Source: Paeniglutamicibacter terrestris
GTDB lineage: Bacteria > Actinomycetota > Actinomycetes > Actinomycetales > Micrococcaceae
NCBI RefSeq assembly: GCF_012271785.1
Contig: NZ_JAAWVT010000005.1
Location: 1 to 64,000, forward strand
Direction of reading: 5' to 3'
Length of the DNA stretch: 64,000 nt
Part shown: positions 8,163 through 17,421 of the stretch, piece after piece
How the letters are laid out: each line of letters opens with the position of its first letter
Numbering within the stretch: the stretch's first letter is position 1
Translations under genes and position numbers: made by a program
Notes under the pieces: model-generated
What the model saw: only the letters and a program-made list of their open reading frames with translations
The model's database searches: none
Told to the model about the DNA's origin: nothing

Positions 8163-9179
8163 ATGCGTCCACAGGTACTCATCTGCTCATTTCTTGATGC
8201 GGAACTCATCAAACGGATCACCGACGAAGTGCCTCAGTTTGACGTCATTTATTGCCCCGAACTGTTGCCCATTCCACAATTTTCCGCTGATCACTGGGGC
8301 AATGTTCGAGAGCTAACCTCAAGCCAGTTGGAACAATGGCGGGAGCATCTTGCCAACGCTACGATCATGTTCGATTTCGACTGGTGGGAACCCCAAGACT
8401 GGCGTGAAAAAAGTCCCAAGTTGCGTTGGATACAAGCAACCCAAGCAGGCGTGGGGGCACGGGCCGAAGCCCTGGGACATCACGACAATACGATGCTGAT
8501 TACCACCGCAGCGGGAGTTCATGCCAAGCCCTTGGCCGAATTTGCGTTGGCGGGACTGCTCTACTTCGTCAGAGACCTACCAGCGTTGGAAGCCCGACGA
8601 CAGACGGAGGTCTGGTCAGGCGGGCATTCGAGCACCTTGTATGGCCGCAGAGCCTTGATGGTGGGAGCGGGAAGCATTGGGCGCGAGGTGGCCAGAACGT
8701 TGAGCTTCATGGGCGTGAGCTGCGACGGGACCACCCGGAGCGGGCGAGAGCTCGGGCAACCATTTGAAAACTCGGTGAATCTCAACGATTGCCAGCTGGA
8801 AAGCTATGACGTCGTGGTCCTATCCTGTCCCTTAACCCAGGAAACCAGGGGCCTTTTCGGCGAGCAACAAATTTCCGCCATGAAGAAGGGGAGCATCCTG
8901 GTGAATCTGGCCCGGGGTCCGGTACTGGATCAAGATGCGCTCCTAGCGGCGCTGGTGAGCGGGCATCTTGGGGGAGCGGTGCTTGATGTTGCGAGTCCCG
9001 AGCCGCTGCCGCAAGGTGACCCGCTGTGGAAGGCTCCGAACCTTGTTCTCTCACCACATTGCGCAGCAAACGTTGATGCGGAGAACACCCGGCTCGTGGA
9101 GTTGTTCATCAAAAACATTCGACGTTTTCTCGACGGCGAAGAACTGATTAATCGATACGATCCGCACGCTGGATATTGA
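8163..9179 (+). CDS. D-2-hydroxyacid dehydrogenase (NAD(P)-dependent)
   Basis: A 338-aa enzyme of the D-isomer-specific 2-hydroxyacid dehydrogenase family, which interconverts 2-oxo acids and D-2-hydroxy acids. The Rossmann motif is GAGSIG (~residues 173-178). The catalytic Arg is in NLARGPVLDQDAL, the Glu follows in LDVASPEPLP, and the His is in LSPHCA, so the Arg-Glu-His set is complete. It belongs to the divergent subgroup that includes GhrA-like enzymes, and the exact substrate is unknown. The start is ambiguous: ATG 8163 fits homologues, while ATG 8112 is in frame. Neither has a strong RBS at ideal spacing. It is convergent with the MalY-like gene. Confidence 0.88.
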   Translation: MRPQVLICSFLDAELIKRITDEVPQFDVIYCPELLPIPQFSADHWGNVRELTSSQLEQWREHLANATIMFDFDWWEPQDWREKSPKLRWIQATQAGVGARAEALGHHDNTMLITTAAGVHAKPLAEFALAGLLYFVRDLPALEARRQTEVWSGGHSSTLYGRRALMVGAGSIGREVARTLSFMGVSCDGTTRSGRELGQPFENSVNLNDCQLESYDVVVLSCPLTQETRGLFGEQQISAMKKGSILVNLARGPVLDQDALLAALVSGHLGGAVLDVASPEPLPQGDPLWKAPNLVLSPHCAANVDAENTRLVELFIKNIRRFLDGEELINRYDPHAGY

Positions 9180-9213
9180 GGGTCCATTCTGCCGCAAACT
9201 CTATGGGTCCGAG

Positions 9214-10419
9214 TTACTGCGCGAACTCCGGGTCGGTGATGTCCTTGTTGTCGCAGCCATCCACTGCCGCTCCCATGCGGTGGATCATGCCACCTAGCAC
9301 TGGATGTGGGGTGGCAAAGTTCAGCCGCACAAAGCCCTGGCCGCCGCTACCGCAATCACTGCCGTTAATCAGTGCGACCTGGGCCTCGGCCAGGAAGAAC
9401 CTTGCGGCATCGGGATCGAGGTTTAGTTGTGAAACATCGAGCCAGCCGAGATAAGTCCCTTGCGGGGGTTGGTATCCGACGTGGGGAAGATGTCGATTGA
9501 TGAGCTCGCCGAGCAACATCCGTGAGTGATCAAGATAGTCGACCACCCCGTCAAGCCACCCAGTGCCGGTACTGTAAGCGGCAGTGGTGGCAGCGAGCCC
9601 AACATTGGCTACGCAACTCTCCGGAATCTGTCCCACCCTCGCCCACAAGTCGAGATCCGCAGAGTTGCTCAAAATGAGTTGCGCGCACTTGAGGCCCGAG
9701 AGATTAAACGCCTTGGTAGCGCCAACAGCCGTGACACTATGCGCTGCCGCGGCCGGCAATACTGTGGCATAGGGAAGGTGCGAAGCACCGTCGAAAACCA
9801 GCGGCGAATGGACCTCATCGACGAAAACTCGCGAACCCGTGGCCTCAACGAGGTCACAGATTCTGAGCAGCTCCGCACGCGAATAGACCTTGCCGATCGG
9901 ATTGTGCGGATTGACCAGAATCAGCAGTGCCCCTCCGGAAAGTGCTTGCTCTAACGCCGTCCAATTGATCTCCCACCCGGAATCGGTCCGGAGCATCGTC
10001 ACTTCTATGGATTCTCGGCCAAAGCGTGATGCCGCAGCGATGTAGGGCATGTAGGCAGGGGTGAGCAAAACCAGCGGGGCATTGCGACGGTGACGCGGTG
10101 AAAAATGCATGATCGCCGCTTCGAGCGCTGCCTCGATGGAGTTCAGTGGCCTCACCTGCTGAGGGTCAATCGACCAAGAAAATCTGTTGTCCAACCAGGA
10201 CGCGGTGGCCAATTGCATATCGTGGACCAACCACGTTGGTGCATAACCGGTCAGCCCATGGGTCAGGGTCTGTTGGGCGGCCTCGACCACGCCAGGAGCA
10301 GTTCCGAAATCCATTTCGGCCAGTCCCGCACCGAGCGCGTGGGGGTACTCGGACCACTTCCGAGATCCAGCGTGGCGCAATTGCTCAACGGTGAGCTGAT
10401 CATAGGGGTGGACACTCAT
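9214..10419 (-). CDS. MalY/PatB-family PLP-dependent C-S lyase or aminotransferase
   Basis: A 401-aa fold-type I PLP enzyme. Family motifs are LAEMDFGTAP near the N-terminus, LVNPHNPIG, VDEVHSPLVF (PLP-contact Asp) and the Schiff-base lysine in GATKAFNLSGLKCA. MalY/PatB members cleave cystathionine (beta-lyase), giving homocysteine, and some also act as aminotransferases. The methionine operon in this window has metB (cystathionine gamma-synthase) but no dedicated beta-lyase. This gene could therefore supply the second transsulfuration step; that link is inference. It stands alone, convergent with the upstream dehydrogenase. Confidence 0.9.
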   Translation of the reverse strand: MSVHPYDQLTVEQLRHAGSRKWSEYPHALGAGLAEMDFGTAPGVVEAAQQTLTHGLTGYAPTWLVHDMQLATASWLDNRFSWSIDPQQVRPLNSIEAALEAAIMHFSPRHRRNAPLVLLTPAYMPYIAAASRFGRESIEVTMLRTDSGWEINWTALEQALSGGALLILVNPHNPIGKVYSRAELLRICDLVEATGSRVFVDEVHSPLVFDGASHLPYATVLPAAAAHSVTAVGATKAFNLSGLKCAQLILSNSADLDLWARVGQIPESCVANVGLAATTAAYSTGTGWLDGVVDYLDHSRMLLGELINRHLPHVGYQPPQGTYLGWLDVSQLNLDPDAARFFLAEAQVALINGSDCGSGGQGFVRLNFATPHPVLGGMIHRMGAAVDGCDNKDITDPEFAQ

Positions 10420-10607
10420 TTAGCCAGCTTAGACGCGATCGATGGGTAAAGACCCAGAGAATTTTGGTTTTCTTCGGCCCATGAGCGGCCAAGTTGTATA
10501 GGTTGGGAGGAGGTCGGGACGCGGGCCACCGATGCCACCTTCGAGGGATCATTTTCCGCAGAGAGATCCGGCCCCGAACACCAACTAAGGTATGGGGGGG
10601 GAGAACG

Positions 10608-11126
10608 ATGAGCGGACGCCGCGAGAGCGTTGAGGAACGACTGGACCGGAACTGGAACGAGCTCATGCAGGAGCTTCGAGTCATGCAGACGGGTGCGCAG
10701 ATTCTGGCAGCTTTCCTAGTGGTCTTGCCCTTTCAGGCCGGATTCGTGAATCTTGAGCATGCCGAACGGATCTTCTACCTGGTGCTTTTGGTCTTCTCGG
10801 CGCTGCTGATCATCCTGCTGGTCACCCCTGTCGCCGTGCACCGCCACCTCTTCGGACATCGGGTGAAGGTCACCACCGTTCACATGGGACACGTTATCTC
10901 CAAGATCGTGATCATGGGCGTGGGGATGCTGGTGGCAGGGTGCGTCTGGTTTGTTATCCAGGTCCTCTATGGCTGGGCGATTGGTGCCATCATCGGCGGA
11001 CTGACCATGCTGGCGGCCATTTTCCTCCTTTTTGTCTTACCCCGAATCATCAAACCGCGGTCCTCGATCCCCGCCGAGCCGGAGCAGGTAGCTGGCGCGG
11101 GGGAAACAATTGACCCGCAAATGTGA
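10608..11126 (+). CDS. DUF6328 membrane protein
   Basis: A 172-aa membrane protein. The cytoplasmic N-terminus RLDRNWNELMQELRVMQTG leads into QILAAFLVVLPFQAGF, a pattern typical of DUF6328. Four predicted transmembrane helices follow (~26-45, 53-75, ~95-120, ~122-142) and then a polar tail. A G-rich RBS (10594-10602) precedes ATG 10608; the longer in-frame start at 10494 is less likely. Function is unknown. It stands alone before the hpaH-hpaI pair. Confidence 0.8.
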   Translation: MSGRRESVEERLDRNWNELMQELRVMQTGAQILAAFLVVLPFQAGFVNLEHAERIFYLVLLVFSALLIILLVTPVAVHRHLFGHRVKVTTVHMGHVISKIVIMGVGMLVAGCVWFVIQVLYGWAIGAIIGGLTMLAAIFLLFVLPRIIKPRSSIPAEPEQVAGAGETIDPQM

Positions 11127-11237
11127 GGTTCGCTACCCATTGGATACGATGTTCAGAGTGTGACCTGCGTCCTCATATGACGGGGCGCCGGATTCCACAC
11201 ACCACGCATCCAGAACTTTAGAAGGGCCGCGGCCAGC

Positions 11238-12023
11238 ATGCTCAATGATGAGACCATCACCCAGATCGCCGATGAACTCGTGCAAGCGGGCCAAGACCGG
11301 GTGCCGGTCAAGCGCCTCACCGCCCGCTTCCCCGAGATGACCATCGAAGATTCCTACCGGGTCCAGAATCTCTGGCGCCAGCGTTCGGAGGCCAACGGCC
11401 GCATCCTCACCGGGCGCAAAATCGGACTGACCTCCCGTGCCATGCAGATGGCCACGGGAATCACCGAACCGGACTACGGCATCATCTTTGATGACATGGT
11501 GCTCGACTCCGGCGCCAGCATCGAATGGGAGAAATACACCCACCCGCGCGTTGAAATGGAGCTGGCCTTCAAGCTCAACAAGGACATCGAGGGCCCCAAC
11601 GCCAACATCTTCGATGTTTTGAATGCCACCGAATACGTCATCCCGGCACTGGAAATCCTTGACTCGCGCATCGAGATGGAGGGCCGCACCATCGTGGACA
11701 CCATTAGCGACAACGCCGCCATGGGAGCCATGGTCATCGGAGGCAACCCGATGAAGCCCTCCGATCTGGACCTGCGCTGGGTCTCGGGCATCCTGTTCAA
11801 AAACCAAGTGGTGGAGGAGACCGGCGTCGCCGCCGGAGTGCTGAACCACCCGGCCGCCGGAGTCTACTGGCTGGCCAATAAGATCGCCGCCCACGGAGAT
11901 AAGCTCAACGCCGGGGAAATCATCCTTGCCGGCTCCTTCACCCGCCCCATGTGGGTGGACAAGGGAGACACGGTCTTTGCCGACTACGGACGCATGGGGA
12001 CAGTGACATGTCATTTCGCCTAG
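11238..12023 (+). CDS. hpaH: 2-oxo-hept-4-ene-1,7-dioate hydratase
   Basis: A 261-aa enzyme of the fumarylacetoacetate hydrolase-like hydratase family. It matches HpaH/HpcG, which adds water to 2-oxohept-4-ene-1,7-dioate in homoprotocatechuate degradation. Visible blocks are GRKIGLTSRAMQ, the metal-ligand pair in HPRVEMELAFKL, and the C-terminal GSFTRPMWVDKGDTVFADYG. The next gene, hpaI, overlaps its 3' end by 16 bases, so the two form an operon covering the last two ring-fission steps. The earlier pathway genes (ring-cleavage dioxygenase, CHMS dehydrogenase, isomerase/decarboxylase) are not in this window. Confidence 0.92.
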   Translation: MLNDETITQIADELVQAGQDRVPVKRLTARFPEMTIEDSYRVQNLWRQRSEANGRILTGRKIGLTSRAMQMATGITEPDYGIIFDDMVLDSGASIEWEKYTHPRVEMELAFKLNKDIEGPNANIFDVLNATEYVIPALEILDSRIEMEGRTIVDTISDNAAMGAMVIGGNPMKPSDLDLRWVSGILFKNQVVEETGVAAGVLNHPAAGVYWLANKIAAHGDKLNAGEIILAGSFTRPMWVDKGDTVFADYGRMGTVTCHFA

Positions 12024-12823
12024 ACGCCGATCCGTCCCTGAAGGACGCACTGCGGGACGCGGATCATTCGCTCGCGGGAATTTGGGTCTGCTCCGGATCC
12101 CCGCTCATCGCCGAGATCTGCGCGGGAGCCGGATTCGACTGGATTTTCATCGATGCCGAACATTCGCCCAACGGACTCGAATCCATCCTGGCCCAGCTTC
12201 AGGCCGTCCGCGGTTACCCCGTCATCCCGGTGGTTCGCCCCCCGGTTAATGACACCGTGGTGATTAAGCAGTACCTGGATCTGGGGGTGCAGTCACTGAT
12301 TGTGCCGATGGTTAACAACGCCGACGACGCTCGCGCGGCCGTCGCGGCCTGCCACTACCCGCCCATGGGGGTCCGTGGTGTGGGTTCGGCCCTGGCACGC
12401 TCGGCACGGTGGAACCGGATTCCGGATTACCTCACACGCGCGAGTGAAACCGTGACGTTGATGGTGCAGATCGAATCCGCTCAGGCGGTGAGCAATGTTG
12501 ATGAGATCGTGGCCACCGAGGGCGTTGACGGCATCTTCATTGGCCCCTCCGACCTCGCCGCCTCGATGGGTGTGATCGGTCAACAGGAACACCCCGAGGT
12601 CATCAACGCGGTGGAAACCGCCATCGCGGCGGGGCTCAAGGCCGGGAAGTACGTGGGGGTAAACGCCTTCACCGAGGCCTCGGCCAAGCGCTACATCGCC
12701 TCGGGCGCCCACTACGTCGGGGTCGGTGCAGACGTCGCGATGTTGGCCCGTGGCTCCGAAGCCTTGGCCGCCAAGTTCGGTGCCGGAAGCCAAAGCGCGG
12801 ACGGAACTCCCGCCAGCTACTAA
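12008..12823 (+). CDS. hpaI: 4-hydroxy-2-oxoheptanedioate aldolase (HpcH/HpaI family)
   Basis: A 271-aa class II aldolase. In the pathway it splits 4-hydroxy-2-oxoheptanedioate into pyruvate and succinate semialdehyde. Motifs include FDWIFIDAEHSPN, PVVRPPVNDT, GVRGVGSALARSARW and the metal-ligand Glu and Asp in MVQIESAQAV and IFIGPSDLAASMG. ATG 12008 lies inside the end of hpaH, in a different frame. An in-frame start at 11951 would add residues without family support. A 14-bp hairpin follows at 12859-12900. Confidence 0.92.
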   Translation: MSFRLDADPSLKDALRDADHSLAGIWVCSGSPLIAEICAGAGFDWIFIDAEHSPNGLESILAQLQAVRGYPVIPVVRPPVNDTVVIKQYLDLGVQSLIVPMVNNADDARAAVAACHYPPMGVRGVGSALARSARWNRIPDYLTRASETVTLMVQIESAQAVSNVDEIVATEGVDGIFIGPSDLAASMGVIGQQEHPEVINAVETAIAAGLKAGKYVGVNAFTEASAKRYIASGAHYVGVGADVAMLARGSEALAAKFGAGSQSADGTPASY

Positions 12824-12858
12824 GCGGAGGATGAAGGAAGTTATCACGATGTGGCCGA

Positions 12859-12900
12859 TCGGCTGTTCACCGCGGGTCACCCGTCACGGTGAACAGCCGA
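12859..12900 (+). terminator. hairpin between hpaI and the TSUP gene
   Basis: Perfect 14-bp arms (12859-12872 and 12887-12900) with a 14-base loop, 35 bases after the hpaI stop and 13 bases before the next ATG. There is no T-tract. It may end the hpa transcript or act in the leader of the following gene. Confidence 0.5.
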
Positions 12901-12913
12901 TAAACTCGGGCTA

Positions 12914-13660
12914 ATGGAACTCTCCCTCATCTTCGTCGTGCTCGGCATGGTCGTCATCGGTGCCATCGCTCAGCGAGTTGCGGGCCTCGGGTTCGCCATG
13001 CTCGTTTCCCCCTTCCTCGTGATCATGCTCGGCGCCCACGAGGGCGTCTTTTTGGTGAACATCTGCGGAGTGGTCTCCTCGGCGATCATCATGCCCCGGG
13101 TCTATCGCGATATCGACTGGTCGATGTTCCGCTGGCTATGCTCCTTTTCCGTCATTGGCTCTATCATCGGGGCCCTATTGGCAGGGGCGCTGCCTTCGGC
13201 ACCCCTGTCGATCGTGGTGGGGGCGGTGGTCCTGGCGGCACTACTGCTCTCGCTGATCCTGTCCCGCGCCAATGTCACGGTGCGTGGTCAGCTCCCCAAA
13301 TCCAGCGCAGGTTTCCTCTCCGGGCTAACCAACGCGATGGCGGGTGTGGGTGGACCTGCGGTGAGCGCCTACGCCGTATTGGCCCGCTGGCCGCAACGGC
13401 CCTTCGCCGCAACCCTGCAGCCGTTTTTTGTGGTGACGGGTTTGATCTCCATCGGGATGAAATTCATCACCACCCCCGCCGCGCTGCCCGCGATGCCGCC
13501 CTGGGCCTGGATCGGAGTTGCTGTCTTCATCTGGGTCGGGGTGTTCATCGGTGAGCGCGTTCAGCGCGTGGTTAGTGACAAGCACGCCCGATTCTTTGTC
13601 CTGTGTATTGCCTTCCTTGGAGCGATTACCGCGCTCATCAGTGGACTGCGCGCGCTCTAA
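12914..13660 (+). CDS. TSUP-family (TauE/SafE) membrane exporter
   Basis: A 248-aa integral membrane protein with about 7-8 helices and the two-repeat TauE/SafE layout. The first repeat is QRVAGLGFAMLVSPFLVIMLG and the second is SSAGFLSGLTNAMAGVGGPAVSAYAV. The family carries sulfite or small organosulfur/carboxylate anions, but the substrate cannot be read from the sequence. The RBS is weak, with an upstream hairpin 13 bases before the ATG, so short-leader or leaderless initiation is possible. It follows the hpa pair and precedes DUF6350 by 48 bases. Confidence 0.85.
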   Translation: MELSLIFVVLGMVVIGAIAQRVAGLGFAMLVSPFLVIMLGAHEGVFLVNICGVVSSAIIMPRVYRDIDWSMFRWLCSFSVIGSIIGALLAGALPSAPLSIVVGAVVLAALLLSLILSRANVTVRGQLPKSSAGFLSGLTNAMAGVGGPAVSAYAVLARWPQRPFAATLQPFFVVTGLISIGMKFITTPAALPAMPPWAWIGVAVFIWVGVFIGERVQRVVSDKHARFFVLCIAFLGAITALISGLRAL

Positions 13661-13708
13661 GGCCTCGGGGCTCTAAACCGCGTCAATCAGGGGATCAAAG
13701 GCACTTCG

Positions 13709-15055
13709 ATGGCACGATGGGACACGATGAGTGAGAAGAAAAAGCAGCCGCCCGCCGCAGCTGCACTAAATGCGGCCCGCCAACGGTTGAGTACCGGATG
13801 GCCCATGCCACTATTCCTGCAGGGAGCCTTCGAGTTCATGCAGGCGGCCCTATTCTCCGCGTTCCTCGTGGTCATTCCGTGGTTCGCCGTCTGGTTCAGC
13901 GGCGGCTTTGCCGACCGGGGCATCGAATCGGTACTAAAAATGGGCGGCCAGATTTGGCTGCTGATCCACGGGGTGCCCCTCAACTTGCTGCAGGTGGGGG
14001 ACGGCATTGACCCATCACACGGATCGGCGGTGCTGAACTTCATTCCGCTGGGACTGACCCTGATCCCGTTTTTCCTCTGCTGGCGTGCCGGACGACGCAT
14101 CGCCCGAGCCTCCTACACCGACCAATTGTGGCAAGGCATCATCGGCGCCCTGGGCGTCTACCTGCTCTGTGGGCTATTCACCGGTTTCCTGGTGAACAAC
14201 GAGGAAGCCAGCGTCTCACTGCTGGCCGCGACACTGATTCCTCTGCTCCCCGCCGGTGCCGGAGTCATCACCGGGGCCCGCCGCGAGGCCGGGTCCTGGG
14301 TACGGCTCATCGGCTTTGATGCGGCAGCCTGGATCGCCAAGACCTCACAGCACTCGCGCTGGGCGGGGTCCTATGTCTGGGCCGCATTGTGCGGGGGCGC
14401 CCTGGCCTACCTGCTGACCTTTGCCCTCGCCTCCGGATTGCTGGCGATCAACCTGGCCGTGCATTGGGTGGATGTCTCCAACGTTTACCAGCAGCTGCGC
14501 CCCGGTCCGATCGGTTCGGCGGTACTGACCCTGGGCCAGCTCGGCGTGATGCCGAACCTGGCGCTGTGGACCCTGGCCTGGATCACCGGCGGTGGCTTCA
14601 CCCTGGGAGTAGGCAGTACGCTCTCCACCCTGCAAACCACCGTGGGCCCGCTGCCAGCGGTTCCGGTGCTCGCGGCGCTGCCCGCCGGGGATTTGAGCTA
14701 CGCGTGGGCCTTTATGCTGCTGCCGGTGTTTGCCGGGTTCATGGCCGGCTGGTACTTCCTGCGGGTGGGGGAGAACCACTTTGATGACTGGGTCTCCACA
14801 CGGGTCGGCTCCAGATGGCTGTCCCTGGGACTGTCCACGGTGGCCCTTGGCCTGTTTGTAGGCATCATCTCCGGGCTGCTCTCGGTGGTGGGATCCTGGC
14901 TGGCCGGCGGATCGCTGGGCATCGGGCGCTTCACCGAGGTGGGGCCCGACGTGCTACTCACCGCCGTTCTCCTGGCCGCTCAGGTCGCGTTGGGCACGGC
15001 CATCGGTTACCTCGTGTCCCCGTTACTTGAGCACGATCCGGTGCTTGACCGCTAG
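13709..15055 (+). CDS. DUF6350 (PerM-like) multi-pass membrane protein
   Basis: A 448-aa protein with around ten transmembrane helices. It matches the DUF6350 family, which includes mycobacterial PerM, a protein linked to cell division and persistence. Typical parts are the GIESVLKMGGQIWLLIHGVPL segment and the repeated GGGFTLGVGSTLS / LPAVPVLAALP region. In many Actinobacteria it lies directly between sucD and purN-purH. Here about 5.9 kb with an ABC importer separates it from purN. An alternative start is ATG 13727. Role in this organism inferred from family only. Confidence 0.85.
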   Translation: MARWDTMSEKKKQPPAAAALNAARQRLSTGWPMPLFLQGAFEFMQAALFSAFLVVIPWFAVWFSGGFADRGIESVLKMGGQIWLLIHGVPLNLLQVGDGIDPSHGSAVLNFIPLGLTLIPFFLCWRAGRRIARASYTDQLWQGIIGALGVYLLCGLFTGFLVNNEEASVSLLAATLIPLLPAGAGVITGARREAGSWVRLIGFDAAAWIAKTSQHSRWAGSYVWAALCGGALAYLLTFALASGLLAINLAVHWVDVSNVYQQLRPGPIGSAVLTLGQLGVMPNLALWTLAWITGGGFTLGVGSTLSTLQTTVGPLPAVPVLAALPAGDLSYAWAFMLLPVFAGFMAGWYFLRVGENHFDDWVSTRVGSRWLSLGLSTVALGLFVGIISGLLSVVGSWLAGGSLGIGRFTEVGPDVLLTAVLLAAQVALGTAIGYLVSPLLEHDPVLDR

Positions 15056-15310
15056 GAGCGCAGCTTCACTCCCAGATCGTCGTGCAGGTGGTGTGCGGCG
15101 GCGTGCCAGGTAAATTGCGCCAGCGCTCAAACGGTGAATACCGAGCCGTTGGACCTGTAACCGCGCCGCGAGTACTGCTCGGGACTCAGCGATTCCCATA
15201 CCCGTGCTCAGGTCGCCGGCGGGGTCAAGACCCGAGATCGCTCCCGCATTGCCCGCACATCTGGGTTAGGACGATGATCGAATCCTTGGAGTCATCAGGC
15301 GGTTATGGCC

Positions 15311-15727
15311 TCATGGCTTGATCTCACCGGTGCTCATACCCGCGGGCATGAGCTGCTCCTGATAGTGCTGCGTGCAGAGCGCCTGGCTACGCAGCGTCAG
15401 GGCATCGGTGGTGCAATCCTTGAAGGCCACGGTGGGTCCGTAAAACACCAGCTGCACCACCAATGGCAGGGCCACCAGGACGCAGCCCAGCGTCGCGATG
15501 GGCGCGGCAATACGCAACATCCCGGAGGCTGGAGTCCGTAGGGCGATAACGCAGGTCACGATGCCACACACTAGACCCGCGGCGGCGAAGAGCAGGCCGA
15601 TGAGGTTAAAAGGTAGGGGCAGGTACCAGCAGATTAATGTGCCAGCCATTGTCATGATCGTGGCGCGAGCCCAGGGCAGGAGCCGAGTCATTGCGGCGCG
15701 GGCATCGGGGGAAGGGTGTGAAGGCAT
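15311..15727 (-). CDS. small membrane protein of unknown function (138 aa)
   Basis: A 138-aa protein with three hydrophobic segments (~20-38, ~42-62, ~75-96) and a ~40-residue polar C-terminus containing two Cys (FKDCTTDAL, QALCTQHY). An AGGGTGG RBS lies ~6 bases before ATG 15727, much better than the long frame extending to 16090. The topology suggests the Cys-bearing tail is outside the cell. No family is recognised. It is divergent from the ABC importer operon. Confidence 0.6.
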   Translation of the reverse strand: MPSHPSPDARAAMTRLLPWARATIMTMAGTLICWYLPLPFNLIGLLFAAAGLVCGIVTCVIALRTPASGMLRIAAPIATLGCVLVALPLVVQLVFYGPTVAFKDCTTDALTLRSQALCTQHYQEQLMPAGMSTGEIKP

Positions 15728-15878
15728 ATGAACCACCCTAGACCTCAATGGTGCAACGTTTATGGCCCCGGCGGTCACACTTCGGTGCCGCTGCGTACGA
15801 TAATGGTTTGTCACAGGTACTTTTTGACACTCGCGGTCCCCCCGCGCCCCGATTGACGATGTGAAGGAACAACGGCTG

Positions 15879-17402
15879 ATGCAGGCAAGAACCAAGGCCC
15901 GACGCGGTATCCGCGGCGCACTGCTCGGCGCGGCACTCACCGCAGCCCTGCTGCTTTCCTCCTGTAGCGCCGGTGCCGGCCCGCAGAGCACCGATCCCGA
16001 CTCGCTCACCGTGGCGTTAACCGGGGAACCGGTAAACCTCGACTTCACCACCACGGCCGGGGCAGCGATCCCGCAGGCGCTGATGTCCAACGTCTACCAG
16101 GGTCTGGTGGCAGTGGACCAGACCGGGGCCATCAAACCGCTGTTGGCCACCAGCTGGGAAACCAATCAAGCCAACACCTCCTATACCTTCACGCTGGTGG
16201 CGGGCGCCACCTTCTCCAACGGTGCGGCATTCGACGCGCAGGACGTGAAGTTCTCCATCGAACGGGTTAAATCCGATGCGTGGCTTAACGGGCTCAAGTC
16301 CAAGATGGACGTGGTGAAGAACGTGGTGGTCAATTCCCCGACCTCCGTCACGGTTAACCTCTCGCGCCCCTCACAGGCTTGGCTGTACTCGATGACCACG
16401 CTGGTCGGTGCCATGTTTGATGCATCGGGTGTTGCTGATCTGGCCAATACGCCGGTGGGCACCGGACCCTACACGCTCAGCTCGTGGGCTCGCGGGGATT
16501 CGATCAGCCTGACCGCACGCCCGGACTATTGGGGCACCGCCCCGAGCATCAAAAACGTGAAGCTGCGCTACTTCGCCGACGCCATCGCTACCACCAACGC
16601 CCTGAGCACCGGGGACGTTGATGTCATCTACAACATGCAGGCTCCGGAACTGCTTTCCACCTTCAGTACCAACCCCGATTACCAGGTCCTCGAGGGCACC
16701 TCCAACGGTGAGATCATCTTGTCGATGAACAATAAGGTGGCGCCCTTTGATGACAAGCGGGTGCGCCAAGCGGTGCTCTATGCCATCGACCGGCAGGCGG
16801 TGCGCGATACCGCGTGGAACGGACTTGGTACCCTGGTGGGCGCTCCGGTGCCGCCGACCGACCCGTACTACGAGGACCTGAACTCGCTCTACCCCTTTAA
16901 CCCGGCCAAGGCCAAGGCCCTGTTGAAGGACGCCGACGCGGAAAATGTGAAGATCACCTTCACCGTACCCACCCGCCCCTACGCCAGTGCGGTGGCGGAG
17001 ATCGTGCAGTCGCAATTGCGTGATGTGGGGATCGACGCGAAGATCACCTCCGCCGAATTCCCCGCCGTCTGGCTGGACACGGTCTTTAATAAGCACAACT
17101 ATCAGATGTCGGTGGTGCTCGCCGTGGAGGCCCGCGACGTGCTCACCATGTTTAACAACCCCGACTACTACATCGGCTACGACAACTCGAAGATCTCCGC
17201 GGAGGCGGCAGCGGCCGATGCCGGGGATACCACCAGCTACATCGCCGGCATGAAAAACGTGGTGCGCACCATTGCCGATGATGCGCCGGTGGATACGCTG
17301 TTCATCTTCCCGAACATCTCGGTAGCCAAGGCGGGGATCACCGGTCTGGGAGCCAACTCGGTCACCGAGGCGCTGAACCTCTCCACCATCGCTTGGTCCT
17401 AG
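15879..17402 (+). CDS. peptide/opine/nickel ABC transporter, substrate-binding lipoprotein (SBP family 5)
   Basis: A 507-aa lipoprotein: basic N-terminus, hydrophobic core and lipobox LLSSC (Cys29). A family 5 extracellular solute-binding domain follows, with GEPVNLDF, the LVAGATFSNGAAFDAQDVKFSIER signature, VGTGPYTLSSW and DDKRVRQAVLYAIDR. An AAGGA RBS precedes ATG 15879; an in-frame GTG at 15861 is less likely. It heads a four-gene operon (binding protein, two permeases, fused double ATPase). The family takes up di- and oligopeptides, opines, nickel or glycosides, and the substrate here is unknown. Confidence 0.93.
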   Translation: MQARTKARRGIRGALLGAALTAALLLSSCSAGAGPQSTDPDSLTVALTGEPVNLDFTTTAGAAIPQALMSNVYQGLVAVDQTGAIKPLLATSWETNQANTSYTFTLVAGATFSNGAAFDAQDVKFSIERVKSDAWLNGLKSKMDVVKNVVVNSPTSVTVNLSRPSQAWLYSMTTLVGAMFDASGVADLANTPVGTGPYTLSSWARGDSISLTARPDYWGTAPSIKNVKLRYFADAIATTNALSTGDVDVIYNMQAPELLSTFSTNPDYQVLEGTSNGEIILSMNNKVAPFDDKRVRQAVLYAIDRQAVRDTAWNGLGTLVGAPVPPTDPYYEDLNSLYPFNPAKAKALLKDADAENVKITFTVPTRPYASAVAEIVQSQLRDVGIDAKITSAEFPAVWLDTVFNKHNYQMSVVLAVEARDVLTMFNNPDYYIGYDNSKISAEAAAADAGDTTSYIAGMKNVVRTIADDAPVDTLFIFPNISVAKAGITGLGANSVTEALNLSTIAWS

Positions 17403-17421
17403 GGGTAGGTGGGGACAAAAG

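Noticed and set aside
15056-15310. Short plus-strand ORF after DUF6350 (15082-15321)
   Set aside because: No RBS, no family resemblance and it overlaps the end of the minus-strand membrane protein gene.
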